A stretch of 23,026 nucleotides of DNA, taken from JAKAXG01 sp035702985. Its GTDB lineage: Bacteria; Actinomycetota; Acidimicrobiia; Acidimicrobiales; Palsa-688. Within the stretch, counting starts at the first letter, position 1; every line of letters begins with the position of its first letter. The position numbers were made by a program, and so were the translations under genes. Location of the stretch: the NCBI GenBank assembly GCA_035702985.1, contig DASSZD010000209.1:1-23026 (forward strand), given 5' to 3'. The notes under the pieces are model-generated. The model saw only the letters and a program-made list of their open reading frames with translations. It was not told the origin of the DNA and did no database searches. This document shows, piece after piece, positions 1 to 7,432 of this stretch.

Positions 1-114
1 CCGCCGGGCCGCGGCGGCCACGGCGTGGCCGGCCCTCTCGACGAGGACGTCGACCGGCTCGGGCGCGGACCGGTCGACGCCGGCCATCTCCGAGGGGGTC
101 AGGACCGGGATCAC
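1..114 (-). CDS. nnr: NAD(P)H-hydrate repair enzyme, N-terminal fragment (runs off left edge)
   Basis: Only the first 38 codons are in the window. Reading leftward from a GTG at 114, the protein begins VIPVLTPSEMAGVDR and continues with EPVDVLVERAGHAVA. This pattern (xPVLTPxEMxxxD, then LxERAGxAVA) matches the start of the YjeF_N / NAD(P)H-hydrate epimerase domain, normally fused to an ADP-dependent dehydratase domain in bacteria. The enzyme repairs hydrated NADH and NADPH in the cytosol. The GTG start overlaps the TGA stop of acpS by four bases (GTGA), so the two genes are probably translationally coupled. The order glmS-acpS-nnr is common in actinobacteria and supports the call. The fused dehydratase domain cannot be confirmed because it lies outside the window. 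Confidence 0.75.
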   Translation of the reverse strand, partial: MIPVLTPSEMAGVDRSAPEPVDVLVERAGHAVAAAARR

Positions 115-491
115 GAGACGGCGACGACGACGGCCGATGCGACCGTGTCGGTATGGGTGATGGACAGTTGCCAGGAGGAGACGCCCAACTCGCTGGCGAG
201 CGCCGCCGCGCGCCCGGTGACGCACAGCCGCGGCGGTCCCGACGGGGATCTCACCACCTCGACGTCGGTCCAGTCGATCGAGCCGAGACCGACGCCGAGC
301 GCCTTCATCACCGCTTCCTTGGCGGCGAAACGGGCAGCCAACGACGGGACCGGGTTGGCGAGCCCGCCCGCGAAGGTCCGCTCCCCGTCGGTGAAGACCC
401 GATGGACGAGGCCGGGCCGGCGGGCAATCACCTCCGCGAAGCGCGGCAGGTCGACCGAGTCGATGCCGATGCCCACGAGTTCCCCGCTCAA
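111..491 (-). CDS. acpS: Holo-[acyl-carrier-protein] synthase
   Basis: This 126-residue protein has the usual AcpS length. It transfers 4'-phosphopantetheine from CoA to the conserved serine of acyl carrier protein, switching on fatty acid synthesis. The N-terminal GIGIDSVDLPRF carries the metal-binding Asp (D11), and RFAAKEAVMKAL carries the second catalytic acidic residue (E59) and lysine K58. The C-terminal strand SITHTDTVASAVVVA matches the family's closing motif. The start is ambiguous: the longest frame begins at TTG 491, while a GTG five codons later (476) is preceded by GGGGA and gives MGIGIDS, closer to typical starts. It lies 64 bases downstream of glmS on the same strand, and its stop overlaps the nnr start. 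Confidence 0.9.
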   Translation of the reverse strand: MSGELVGIGIDSVDLPRFAEVIARRPGLVHRVFTDGERTFAGGLANPVPSLAARFAAKEAVMKALGVGLGSIDWTDVEVVRSPSGPPRLCVTGRAAALASELGVSSWQLSITHTDTVASAVVVAVS

Positions 492-555
492 CCGGACCCC
501 GTCACCGAAGGGGCGACAGGAACGGCGATCGGGGCCTGGTACGCCGAGGCCGCCC

Positions 556-3500
556 TCACCTGCTCCGCCACCTCGCCGCGAGCGCGTACACCGGCTCGGT
601 GAGCAGGTCGACGATCGGTTCCCGGCCGAGGCGCGCGTCGTCGAAGGCGGGCTCGGTCTCTGTCACCGCGTCCGACAGGGCTGAGTAGCGCGTCCTGTAG
701 CCGCTGAGAACCCGCTTCGCTGCGTCCGCGCCGAGCATCTCGCTGAAGCGCACGTGCAAGAGGGTCATGCCGGTGACCTGGATGCCCTTCACCTCCGGGA
801 TGAGGATGACCGTGCGACCGTCGCTCGCGCCCCTGGCGACGGTCACCTCCTTCTCCTCCGCGGCGCGGTGCTTGGTGCCTCGCAGAAGCGGGTTGCTCGC
901 GGTGCGCGACGGGAGGTTCCTGGCGATCCCTCCCTGGTCGATCACCTCCGCCGCGGGGCGTCCCGGTACGGTCCAGTCGATCTTGTAGCGCGTGTAGCCG
1001 AGCACCTCCTCGACGGCCTCGTCCAGCGCCCCCAGCGTCCGCAGTGCGCGGTAGCCGAGGGTGTCCGGCGCAGCGCCCGCGGAAAGGGTCGCCTTGACCA
1101 GCGGGATGCCGAAGAGCGCGTCCTCGCTCCTCGAGATGCCGACGGTGACGGTCTTCGCCTGGTGCTTGATGGCGTCCACCGGGCGGGTGAGCTGGTCGAC
1201 CGCCTCGCTGACGGCATCCAGGAGGTCCCCGAGCAGGGCCTCGGGGGTGCCGATCTTGCCCGTCTCCGACTCGTAGGCCTCGAGCGGCAGCAGCCCGGTG
1301 GCGTAGCGGAGGAGCCCGACCAACCGGACGGCGGTGGCCGCCTCCAGGTTGCCGTTGTAGCTGCCGTCGCGCAGGCCGGCGAGGAACGGGGCGGCCGCCT
1401 CGGCCAGGGGCGGCCCGAGCGTCTCGAGCACCCGGTCGGGATCGGCACCGGCGGCCCGCTCGAGCACGCTGCGCACCCCCCGCAGGGTCCGGGCCTGGGC
1501 GTCGATGGACAGGGCGGCCTCGTAGCCGAACAGGTGCCCGACCATGGCCGACAGCACGAACGCCACCGCCGGGTGGGTGCGGGGCACGGTTATGACCTCC
1601 CGCACCACCGCCCCGAAGCGGGACTCCTCCCCCTCGGCGGCGATCACCACCGGGGCGGCCTTGTGGGCCCGGTAGATGGCCACCTCCTTGGCCACGTCGT
1701 CGGCGTTGGGGCCGTGCAGGCCGGCCGCGCACACCAGCACCAGCGGCTCGCAGGACAGGTCGATGTGCTTCTTGTCCTCGGTGGTGTCGGCCGAGATGGA
1801 CCGGTAACACAGCTCGGACAGCTTGATGCGCACCTCGGCGGCGGCGATGTGGTCGGGCCCGCTGCCCACCACCGCCCAGTACCGGCGGGGCGGGGCGGCG
1901 GCGGCGGCCACCCGGCCGATCTCCTCCCGCCGGGCCAGGACCCGGTCCATGGCCTCAGGCAGGTCCCGCAGGGCCCGCAGGATGGTGTCCATCCCGGCCC
2001 CGTCGGCCACGACCGGGCCGGCCGTGCCGGGCGAACCGGCCTCCGGCCGGGTGACGCGCTGGGCCAGGCCGGCGGCCAGCAGCCAGCCGGCGGCGACCTG
2101 GGCGTAGAACGCCTTGGTCGACGCCACGCTCATCTCCACGTCGCGCCCGTCGGAGGTGTGCAGCACCCCGTGGGCCTTGGCGGCCAGGTCACTGTTGCGG
2201 CGGTTGACCACCGCCACCACGTGGGCGCCCCGGGTCCGGACCAGGTCCACGGTGCGGTTGGTGTCGGTGGTGGTGCCGGACTGGCTGATGGCGATCACCA
2301 GGGTGTCGCTCATGTCGTCGGACAGCCCGAAACCGGACAGCTCCGTGGCGGGCAGGGCCCGCACCGGGAAACCGGGCAGGCAGGTGCCCACCGCGGCGGC
2401 CACCGCCTGGCCGGCCACCGCCGCCGTGCCCTGGCCGATGACGATGATGCGGCGCACCGCCCCCGACGCCAGGGCGGCGTCCAGGGCGGGCGGGAAGGTG
2501 TCGGCGCCGATGCGGGCGCTGAGCCGGCCGTCGGGCCCGGCGGCGATGCGGCCCCGGAGGGTCTTGCGGAACGACCCGGGGGCCTCGGTTATCTCCTTGA
2601 GCAGGAAATGGTCGAAGCCCCGGCGGTCCACGTCCCGGGTGGTGATCTCCGCCGTCACCACGTCGGCCGGGCCCACCGCCACGGCGGCGCCGCTGTAGCG
2701 GCTGCGGCGGATCCCGTCCAGGGTTCCGGCCCCGGAGCGGGACAGCACCACCGTCTCCCCGCCGGTGGTCTCGCCGTCCATGCGGATGTAGCGGCAGGTC
2801 TCCTCCACCAGCCCGTACGGTTCGCTGGCCACCACGAAGGCGTCCTCCGCCAGGCCGATGTAGAGCGACTGGCCCGAGCCGCGCAGGGCCAGGTGGATCT
2901 CGTCGGGGGTGGCGGCGGCCGACGCGGCGATGGCCACCGATCCCTCGAAGCGGGCCACGCTGGCCCGGAAGGCGTCCTGGACGGCCATGCCCCCGGCCAT
3001 GCGCCGGGACACGATGGCGGGGATCACCTTGGCGTCGGTGGTGACCTCGGGCGGGAAGGCCAGGCCCTCCGCCTCTCTCAGCTCGGCGTGGTTGTCGACG
3101 TCCCCGTTGAGGGCGGCGGCCACGTAGGGGTCGCCGGGCCGGTCGGCCTCCTCGGAGTTGACCGGGTGGGCGTTCGGTTCGGAGATGATCCCGACGCTGG
3201 CCCACCGGGTGTGGGCCACCACCGTGACCCGGGCCGACTCCCCGTCCATGGCCCGGGCCAGGAGGGGGTCGGCGGAGATGGAGGCGCGCAGGCTCCTGAC
3301 GTTGTCCCCCAGCTCGCCGATCTCGGCGGCCGCCTTGTACACGAAGGCGACGGCGCCGGCGGAGAAACGGACCGACCCCGACGAGAACAGCGGATCGCGG
3401 TCCCGGCCGGCGGTGAGGGCCACCACCGCCGGGTCGGCCGGGTCGAGGCCGTGGCCGGTGACCAGCACGTGGATCCCGGCCGAGTCGCGGCCGCGCACCT

Positions 3501-4014
3501 CCAGGCGGTCCAGCGAGTTGAGGGCGACCTGCACGGCCCACCACCCGTCCAGGTTGGCCACCTCCGCCGGGGGCCGCTCCCCCAGCAGGCCCAGGACCTT
3601 GCGGCCCATCTCCAGGCGGTCGTGGCCGACGGCCCACCAGGCGTCCTTCACGGCCACCAGCGCCGAGCCGACCCGCTCCTGCATGGCCGGCTCCAGGTCC
3701 ACCGCGGCCTGGTCCAGGCCGGCCTCGATGGCCGAGATGGTGGCGGACATGCCGTCGAGGGTGGAGGAGAAGCGCTCGATGATCCCGGGCCGCTCTATCA
3801 GCGTCCGCAGTCCGGGCGCCCCGTGCAGGGCGGCGTCCACGCCGCGCAGGACGGCCGCCGCCTCCTCCAGGCGGGCCGGCCCGTCGCCGATCAGCTCCCC
3901 GGGGGGGACGGCCGACAGCTCCCCGGCGGCCCGGTCGAGCCGGCCGATGAGCCCGTCGGCGGCCGGCGCCTCGCGACCGGACGGACGGGCGAGGACTGCC
4001 ACGATGCCGCACAT
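556..4014 (-). CDS. glmS: Giant glutamine-fructose-6-phosphate aminotransferase (GlmS-like), 1152 aa
   Basis: GlmS makes glucosamine-6-phosphate from fructose-6-phosphate and glutamine, the first step toward UDP-GlcNAc. E. coli GlmS is about 609 residues; this one is 1152 in one uninterrupted frame. The ATG at 4014 leaves MCGIV, so Cys2 is the expected N-terminal nucleophile. Glutaminase motifs follow out to about residue 440: RGRDSAG (174-180), HTRWAS (268-273), LNGDVDNH (302-309), TDAKVI (326-331). The first SIS domain has SQSGTTTDT (577-585) and ASTKAF (631-636). The second has E727, K731, E734 and H750, in the exact spacing of E. coli E481, K485, E488 and H504. AKTVTVG (953-959) resembles the C-tail AKSVTVE, making K954 the best catalytic lysine candidate. 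Extra sequence lies at about 11-162, 181-260, 851-945 and 961-1152. The isomerase chemistry looks intact, but the role of the additions is unknown, and use of another sugar substrate cannot be excluded. Confidence 0.85.
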   Translation of the reverse strand: MCGIVAVLARPSGREAPAADGLIGRLDRAAGELSAVPPGELIGDGPARLEEAAAVLRGVDAALHGAPGLRTLIERPGIIERFSSTLDGMSATISAIEAGLDQAAVDLEPAMQERVGSALVAVKDAWWAVGHDRLEMGRKVLGLLGERPPAEVANLDGWWAVQVALNSLDRLEVRGRDSAGIHVLVTGHGLDPADPAVVALTAGRDRDPLFSSGSVRFSAGAVAFVYKAAAEIGELGDNVRSLRASISADPLLARAMDGESARVTVVAHTRWASVGIISEPNAHPVNSEEADRPGDPYVAAALNGDVDNHAELREAEGLAFPPEVTTDAKVIPAIVSRRMAGGMAVQDAFRASVARFEGSVAIAASAAATPDEIHLALRGSGQSLYIGLAEDAFVVASEPYGLVEETCRYIRMDGETTGGETVVLSRSGAGTLDGIRRSRYSGAAVAVGPADVVTAEITTRDVDRRGFDHFLLKEITEAPGSFRKTLRGRIAAGPDGRLSARIGADTFPPALDAALASGAVRRIIVIGQGTAAVAGQAVAAAVGTCLPGFPVRALPATELSGFGLSDDMSDTLVIAISQSGTTTDTNRTVDLVRTRGAHVVAVVNRRNSDLAAKAHGVLHTSDGRDVEMSVASTKAFYAQVAAGWLLAAGLAQRVTRPEAGSPGTAGPVVADGAGMDTILRALRDLPEAMDRVLARREEIGRVAAAAAPPRRYWAVVGSGPDHIAAAEVRIKLSELCYRSISADTTEDKKHIDLSCEPLVLVCAAGLHGPNADDVAKEVAIYRAHKAAPVVIAAEGEESRFGAVVREVITVPRTHPAVAFVLSAMVGHLFGYEAALSIDAQARTLRGVRSVLERAAGADPDRVLETLGPPLAEAAAPFLAGLRDGSYNGNLEAATAVRLVGLLRYATGLLPLEAYESETGKIGTPEALLGDLLDAVSEAVDQLTRPVDAIKHQAKTVTVGISRSEDALFGIPLVKATLSAGAAPDTLGYRALRTLGALDEAVEEVLGYTRYKIDWTVPGRPAAEVIDQGGIARNLPSRTASNPLLRGTKHRAAEEKEVTVARGASDGRTVILIPEVKGIQVTGMTLLHVRFSEMLGADAAKRVLSGYRTRYSALSDAVTETEPAFDDARLGREPIVDLLTEPVYALAARWRSR

Positions 4015-4059
4015 GGACCGAAAGGGTACCGGCCCGGTCGTGCCGCCCCGGCGCAGATC

Positions 4060-4073
4060 ACCCTATTGAGGGT
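4060..4073 (-). promoter_or_regulatory. Inverted repeat over a possible -10 element upstream of glmS
   Basis: The sequence ACCCT-ATTG-AGGGT is a 5-bp inverted repeat about 46 bases upstream of the glmS ATG. Read on the minus strand it contains TAGGGT, which fits the loose actinobacterial -10 pattern TAnnnT. I see no -35-like hexamer at the right distance and no Shine-Dalgarno sequence before the glmS ATG. It could be a promoter with an overlapping operator, or chance. Confidence 0.2.
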
Positions 4074-4141
4074 CACCGCCGGTGGGGCCCCCGGTGCGGG
4101 CCGGACGGGGTGGGCGCCACGCCGGCGGCCGGGCGCGGGGG

Positions 4142-4175
4142 CGACCCTTTTTCCCACTTTCCCCCGGGAGGGTCG
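4142..4175 (-). terminator. Hairpin just downstream of glmM
   Basis: A perfect 7-bp stem (CGACCCT / AGGGTCG) with a 20-base purine-rich loop on the minus strand begins 5 bases past the glmM stop. No T-run follows, so it is a weak candidate for termination, or an RNA processing or stability element between glmM and glmS. The remainder of the 166-base gap (4015-4180) holds only the inverted repeat at 4060-4073. Confidence 0.3.
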
Positions 4176-4180
4176 GCGGG

Positions 4181-5542
4181 CTAGGAGTCCGGCGGCCCCA
4201 GGGCGGCCAGCACGGCTCGGGCCAGGCGGTCCACGGCCCGGCCGGCGGCCTGCTCGGTGGGAGCCTCCACCATGACCCGGACCAGCTTCTCGGTGCCGCT
4301 CGGGCGGAGCAGGACCCGGCCGTCGTCGCCGAGCTCGGCCTCCACCGCCCGCACCTCGTCCCACACCGGGCCGGCGTCGGCCAGGCCGGTGTGGTCGGCC
4401 ACCTGCACGTTGCGCAGCATCTGCGGCAGGCGCTGCATGGCGGCGTCGGCGGCGGCCGACAGCGGCGTGCCCCGGCGGGCCAGCAGGTCCACGAGCAGCA
4501 GGCCGGTCAGCACCCCGTCGCCGGTGGTGGCCAGGTCCCGGAAGATGATGTGGCCGGACTGCTCCCCGCCCAGGGACCAGCCGTTGGACTCGAGCGCCTC
4601 CAGGACGTAGCGGTCCCCCACCGCCGTCGACGCCACCTTGATCCCGGCCCCGGCCATGGCCCGGTGGAACCCCAGGTTGGTCATCACCGTCACCGCCACC
4701 GCGTCGCCCGACAGGCGGCCGCGCTGGTGCAGGTCGGTGGCGAGCAGGGCGATCAGGCGGTCCCCGTCCACGATCCGGCCCCGGTCGTCCACCGCGATCA
4801 CTCTGTCGGCGTCACCGTCGAACGCCAGCCCGGCGGCCGCCCCGTGGGCCACGACCGATGCGGCCAGGGCGCCCGGGTCGGTCGAACCGCAGCCGGCGTT
4901 GATGTTGGTCCCGTCGGGGTCGGCGGACAGCACCTCCACCACGGTGGCCCCGGCCGCTTCGAACACCGCGGCGGCGGTGGCGACCGCCGCCCCGTTGCCG
5001 CAGTCGAGCGCCACCCGCACGCCGGCCAGGCTGCGGCCCTCCAGGGCGTCGACCAGGCGGCGCCGGTACCGGTCGGCGGCGTCGGGGTCGCCGGCCAGCC
5101 GGCCCAGGCGCCGGCCGTGCAGGTGGGCGCCGGCCCCCTCGTCGTGGCGCAGGGCGTCGAGCGCCGCCTCCACCGTCGACTCCTCCTCGTCGCTCAGCTT
5201 GCGGCCGCCGGGCGACAGCAGCTTGATGCCGTTGTCGGCGAAGGGGTTGTGGGAGGCGGAGATGACCGCGGCCGGGGCGTCCAGGGACGAGGCGGCCCAG
5301 GCCACCCCCGGGGTGGGCAGCACCCCCAGGTCCACCACGTCGATGCCCTCGGCGGCCACCCCGGCGGAGAACGCGGCCTGCAGCAGCGGCCCGGACCAGC
5401 GGGTGTCCCGCCCGATCACGAACGGCCGGCCGGCCACGCCGAGCACCCGCGCCGCGGCCCGGCCCAGGCCCAGCACCAGCTCCGGCGTGAGCTCACTGCC
5501 GGCTACGCCGCGTACCCCGTCGGTACCGAAGCGCAGCGACAC
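4181..5542 (-). CDS. glmM: Phosphoglucosamine mutase
   Basis: GlmM interconverts glucosamine-6-phosphate and glucosamine-1-phosphate in the cytosol, following the GlmS step. The 453-residue length is normal. All four hallmark loops of the phosphohexomutase family are present: the phosphoserine loop ISASHNP (S97), the metal-binding loop FDGDADR (D242, D244, D246), the sugar-binding loop GGEQSGH (325-331) and the phosphate-binding loop RPSGTEKLVR (413-422). The start is GTG at 5542, giving MSLRFGTDGVRG, the standard GlmM N-terminus. It lies 40 bases downstream of rpsI on the same strand and 166 bases upstream of glmS. Linkage to rplM-rpsI is typical of actinobacteria. No convincing Shine-Dalgarno precedes the GTG. 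Confidence 0.96.
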   Translation of the reverse strand: MSLRFGTDGVRGVAGSELTPELVLGLGRAAARVLGVAGRPFVIGRDTRWSGPLLQAAFSAGVAAEGIDVVDLGVLPTPGVAWAASSLDAPAAVISASHNPFADNGIKLLSPGGRKLSDEEESTVEAALDALRHDEGAGAHLHGRRLGRLAGDPDAADRYRRRLVDALEGRSLAGVRVALDCGNGAAVATAAAVFEAAGATVVEVLSADPDGTNINAGCGSTDPGALAASVVAHGAAAGLAFDGDADRVIAVDDRGRIVDGDRLIALLATDLHQRGRLSGDAVAVTVMTNLGFHRAMAGAGIKVASTAVGDRYVLEALESNGWSLGGEQSGHIIFRDLATTGDGVLTGLLLVDLLARRGTPLSAAADAAMQRLPQMLRNVQVADHTGLADAGPVWDEVRAVEAELGDDGRVLLRPSGTEKLVRVMVEAPTEQAAGRAVDRLARAVLAALGPPDS

Positions 5543-5582
5543 AGCTACACAGCGCTCAGGGGCCGGGGACCGAACGGGACGG

Positions 5583-5975
5583 CTAGCGCTTGGAGTACTG
5601 AGGCGCCTTGCGGGCCTTCTTGAGCCCGTACTTCTTGGACTCCTTCTCCCGGGCGTCCCGGGTGAGGAAGCCGGCCCGCTTCAGCGGGACCCGCACCTCG
5701 GTCTCCAGCTCGGCCAGGGCCCGGGCAATGCCCAGGCGCAGGGCGCCGGCCTGGCCGGAGATGCCACCGCCGTCGAGGGTGCAGTCGACGTCGTAGGACT
5801 CGGCCTTCTCCACCAGCCGCATGGGCTCGGTGATGATCATGCGGTGGGTGGCCGACGGGAAGTACTCGTCGATGGGCCGCTTGTTGACGGTGACGACCCC
5901 CGAGCCCGGCCGCAGGCGGACACGGGCGACGGCGGCCTTGCGGCGACCGGTGGACTGGACGAGCGGCTTGGTCAC
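5583..5975 (-). CDS. rpsI: 30S ribosomal protein S9
   Basis: This is a 130-residue S9 protein of the small ribosomal subunit. Diagnostic segments are the TGRRKAAVARVRL N-terminus, the GGGISGQAGALRLGIARAL central block and the very basic C-terminal tail ending KAPQYSKR, which in known ribosomes reaches toward the P-site tRNA. It starts at GTG 5975, 16 bases past the rplM stop, with AAGGA about 10 bases upstream, and is presumably cotranscribed with rplM. Its length and ending are complete. Confidence 0.97.
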   Translation of the reverse strand: MTKPLVQSTGRRKAAVARVRLRPGSGVVTVNKRPIDEYFPSATHRMIITEPMRLVEKAESYDVDCTLDGGGISGQAGALRLGIARALAELETEVRVPLKRAGFLTRDAREKESKKYGLKKARKAPQYSKR

Positions 5976-5991
5976 GACTGGATGATCCTTC

Positions 5992-6444
5992 TCAGGAAGC
6001 CCGGCGGGCGCGGGGGTCGACGGGCAGGGGCTTCGGGGTCTGGGCCGAGTGGGGGTGGGTGGGACCGGCGTACACCTTGAGCTTGCGCAGCATGGCCCGC
6101 CCGAGGGGGCCCTTGGGCAGCATGCCCTTGACGGCCCGCCGGAAGGTGTCCTCCGGGTCGTTGGCCAGGAGCTCGGCGTAGCTCTTGGAGCTGAGGCCGC
6201 CGGGGTAACCGGAGTGGCGGTAGTACAGCTTCTTCTCCGCCTTGTCGGAGGTCATCCGCAGCTTGGCCGCGTTGACCACGATGACGTGGTCGCCGGTGTC
6301 GACGTGGGGGGCGAAGATGGGCTTGTGCTTGCCCCGCAGCACCCGGGCCACCTCGGTGGCCAACCGGCCGAGCACGGCACCGTCCGCGTCGACCTCGTAC
6401 CAGACACGCTGGATGTCGGCAGGTTTCGGCGTGAAAGTGCGCAC
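5992..6444 (-). CDS. rplM: 50S ribosomal protein L13
   Basis: This is a 150-residue L13 protein of the large subunit. It begins MRTFTPKPADIQRVWYEVDA and carries LGRLATEVARVLRGKHKP, the HVDTGDHVIVVNAAKL segment, and GMLPKGPLGRAMLRKLKVY, all standard L13 blocks. The start is GTG at 6444, supported by GAGG a few bases upstream and by the canonical MRTFTPK beginning. It is the first gene of the leftward rplM-rpsI unit, and glmM is probably transcribed with them. It is divergent from the cytochrome oxidase genes that begin at 6653. Confidence 0.97.
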   Translation of the reverse strand: MRTFTPKPADIQRVWYEVDADGAVLGRLATEVARVLRGKHKPIFAPHVDTGDHVIVVNAAKLRMTSDKAEKKLYYRHSGYPGGLSSKSYAELLANDPEDTFRRAVKGMLPKGPLGRAMLRKLKVYAGPTHPHSAQTPKPLPVDPRARRAS

Positions 6445-6520
6445 TGTCCTCTAACTTTCGATGACGTTCTCGGAAAAAGGGGGACCGGGACGCGCCGGGG
6501 CGCCCGCGGACCGGTTGACC

Positions 6521-6550
6521 AGCATAGAGGCTCGGGCCCGGGATCGGCAA
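6521..6550 (-). promoter_or_regulatory. Candidate housekeeping promoter of rplM-rpsI
   Basis: On the minus strand, TTGCCG (6545-6550) and TATGCT (6521-6526) are separated by 18 bases. Each matches the sigma-70-type consensus at four of six positions. Transcription would begin near 6514, giving a leader of about 70 bases before the rplM GTG. It lies in the 208-base divergent gap (6445-6652) between rplM and coxB. Confidence 0.45.
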
Positions 6551-6610
6551 TCGGCCCGTCAACCGGGCGGCCCGCCCCGGCCGGGGGAGGCCGGGGGGTG
6601 CCGGCCCGGG

Positions 6611-6641
6611 TTGGCCTAGCGGGGGTGGCCGTGCTTATTGT
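6611..6641 (+). promoter_or_regulatory. Weak candidate promoter of the coxB-ctaD-ctaF operon
   Basis: TTGGCC (6611-6616) and TATTGT (6636-6641) are 19 bases apart. The -10 fits TAnnnT but the spacing is long. Transcription would start near 6648, only about five bases before the coxB ATG at 6653. That agrees with the lack of any Shine-Dalgarno sequence there and suggests a nearly leaderless message. Confidence 0.25.
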
Positions 6642-6652
6642 TGGGCCCAGTT

Positions 6653-7432
6653 ATGCACCAACTGACCCGACTGCCGGCCACGGACTTCGGCTCTCCGCAC
6701 GGCGTGACCAAACAGGCCCAATGGGCACGGCTCCTCTGGCACATCAGCTACTACTTCGCCGTACCGATCGGCCTGCTGGTCATAGGCCTGATCGTGTGGG
6801 CCCTGGTCCGCTACCGCGAACGGCCCGGCAAGGAGCGCACGCCGGCCCAGTTCCAGTACCACATCCCCATCGAGGCGGCCTACACCATCATCCCCCTGGT
6901 CGTGGTGGCCATCATCTTCGGCTTCATGTTCAACGCCGAGAACAAGCAGGGCGCCGTGTCGCCCACCCCGGCGGTGAAGATCACCGTCGACGGCTTCCAG
7001 TGGGGCTGGCGCTTCGTCTACCCGAACGGCCACGTCCAGGTCGGCACCGGCAACTACAACAACATCAACGACAACAATGGCCTTCCGGTGCTGGTGATGC
7101 CGGCCAACGAGACGGTGCAGCTGCACGTGGTGTCCCTCGACGTGGTACACACCTTCTACGTGCCGGCGTTCCTCTACAACCGGGACCTCATCCCCGGTGT
7201 CGACAACACCTTCGACGTCAACGTCCTCAAGCCCGGTCTGTACCCGGGGCAGTGCAACAACATCTGCGGCCAGTACCACGCCTACATGAGGTTCCTGGTC
7301 GACGTGATGCCCCCCGCCCAGTACAAGGCCTGGTACGCCAGCCAGCCCTCCTGTTCAGTGACCACCGCCGGCGTGCAGGGGACCCAGCCCGGCCGCTGCA
7401 CCAACGAAACACCAGGACTCAGCCACACATGA
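6653..7432 (+). CDS. ctaC: Cytochrome c oxidase subunit II (CuA subunit)
   Basis: Subunit II accepts electrons from cytochrome c, or in actinobacteria from QcrC, at a binuclear CuA centre on the outer face of the membrane. From the ATG at 6653 it is 259 residues. Two transmembrane helices (about 32-52 and 76-94) are followed by a cupredoxin domain with DGFQWGWRFVYP, H166 in VVHTFYVP, and C201, C205, H209 and M212 in CNNICGQYHAYM. The position usually held by Glu in CxExC is Asn203. An upstream in-frame TTG at 6638 is a possible alternative start. No lipobox cysteine is seen near the N-terminus. Its stop overlaps the ctaD start by four bases (ATGA). Confidence 0.93.
   Translation: MHQLTRLPATDFGSPHGVTKQAQWARLLWHISYYFAVPIGLLVIGLIVWALVRYRERPGKERTPAQFQYHIPIEAAYTIIPLVVVAIIFGFMFNAENKQGAVSPTPAVKITVDGFQWGWRFVYPNGHVQVGTGNYNNINDNNGLPVLVMPANETVQLHVVSLDVVHTFYVPAFLYNRDLIPGVDNTFDVNVLKPGLYPGQCNNICGQYHAYMRFLVDVMPPAQYKAWYASQPSCSVTTAGVQGTQPGRCTNETPGLSHT

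Noticed and set aside
556..4014. GlmS as two genes joined by a sequencing frameshift
   Set aside because: The frame is continuous, motifs occur in the correct order from residue 2 to about 959, and no motif is duplicated or out of frame.
4015..4180. glmS ribozyme/riboswitch in the glmS leader
   Set aside because: The leader is short, nothing resembling the conserved ribozyme core is visible, and that element is known mainly from Firmicutes.
754..4275. Very long open frame on the plus strand opposite glmS
   Set aside because: It is the antisense shadow of a high-GC gene: the glmS frame carries conserved motifs, while this one is a low-complexity Gly/Val/His/Arg product with no family pattern.
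5972..6562. 196-codon minus-strand frame overlapping rplM
   Set aside because: It is out of frame with rplM, which has the full L13 sequence and a Shine-Dalgarno; the alternative is Arg/Pro/Gly-rich and unlike any family I know.
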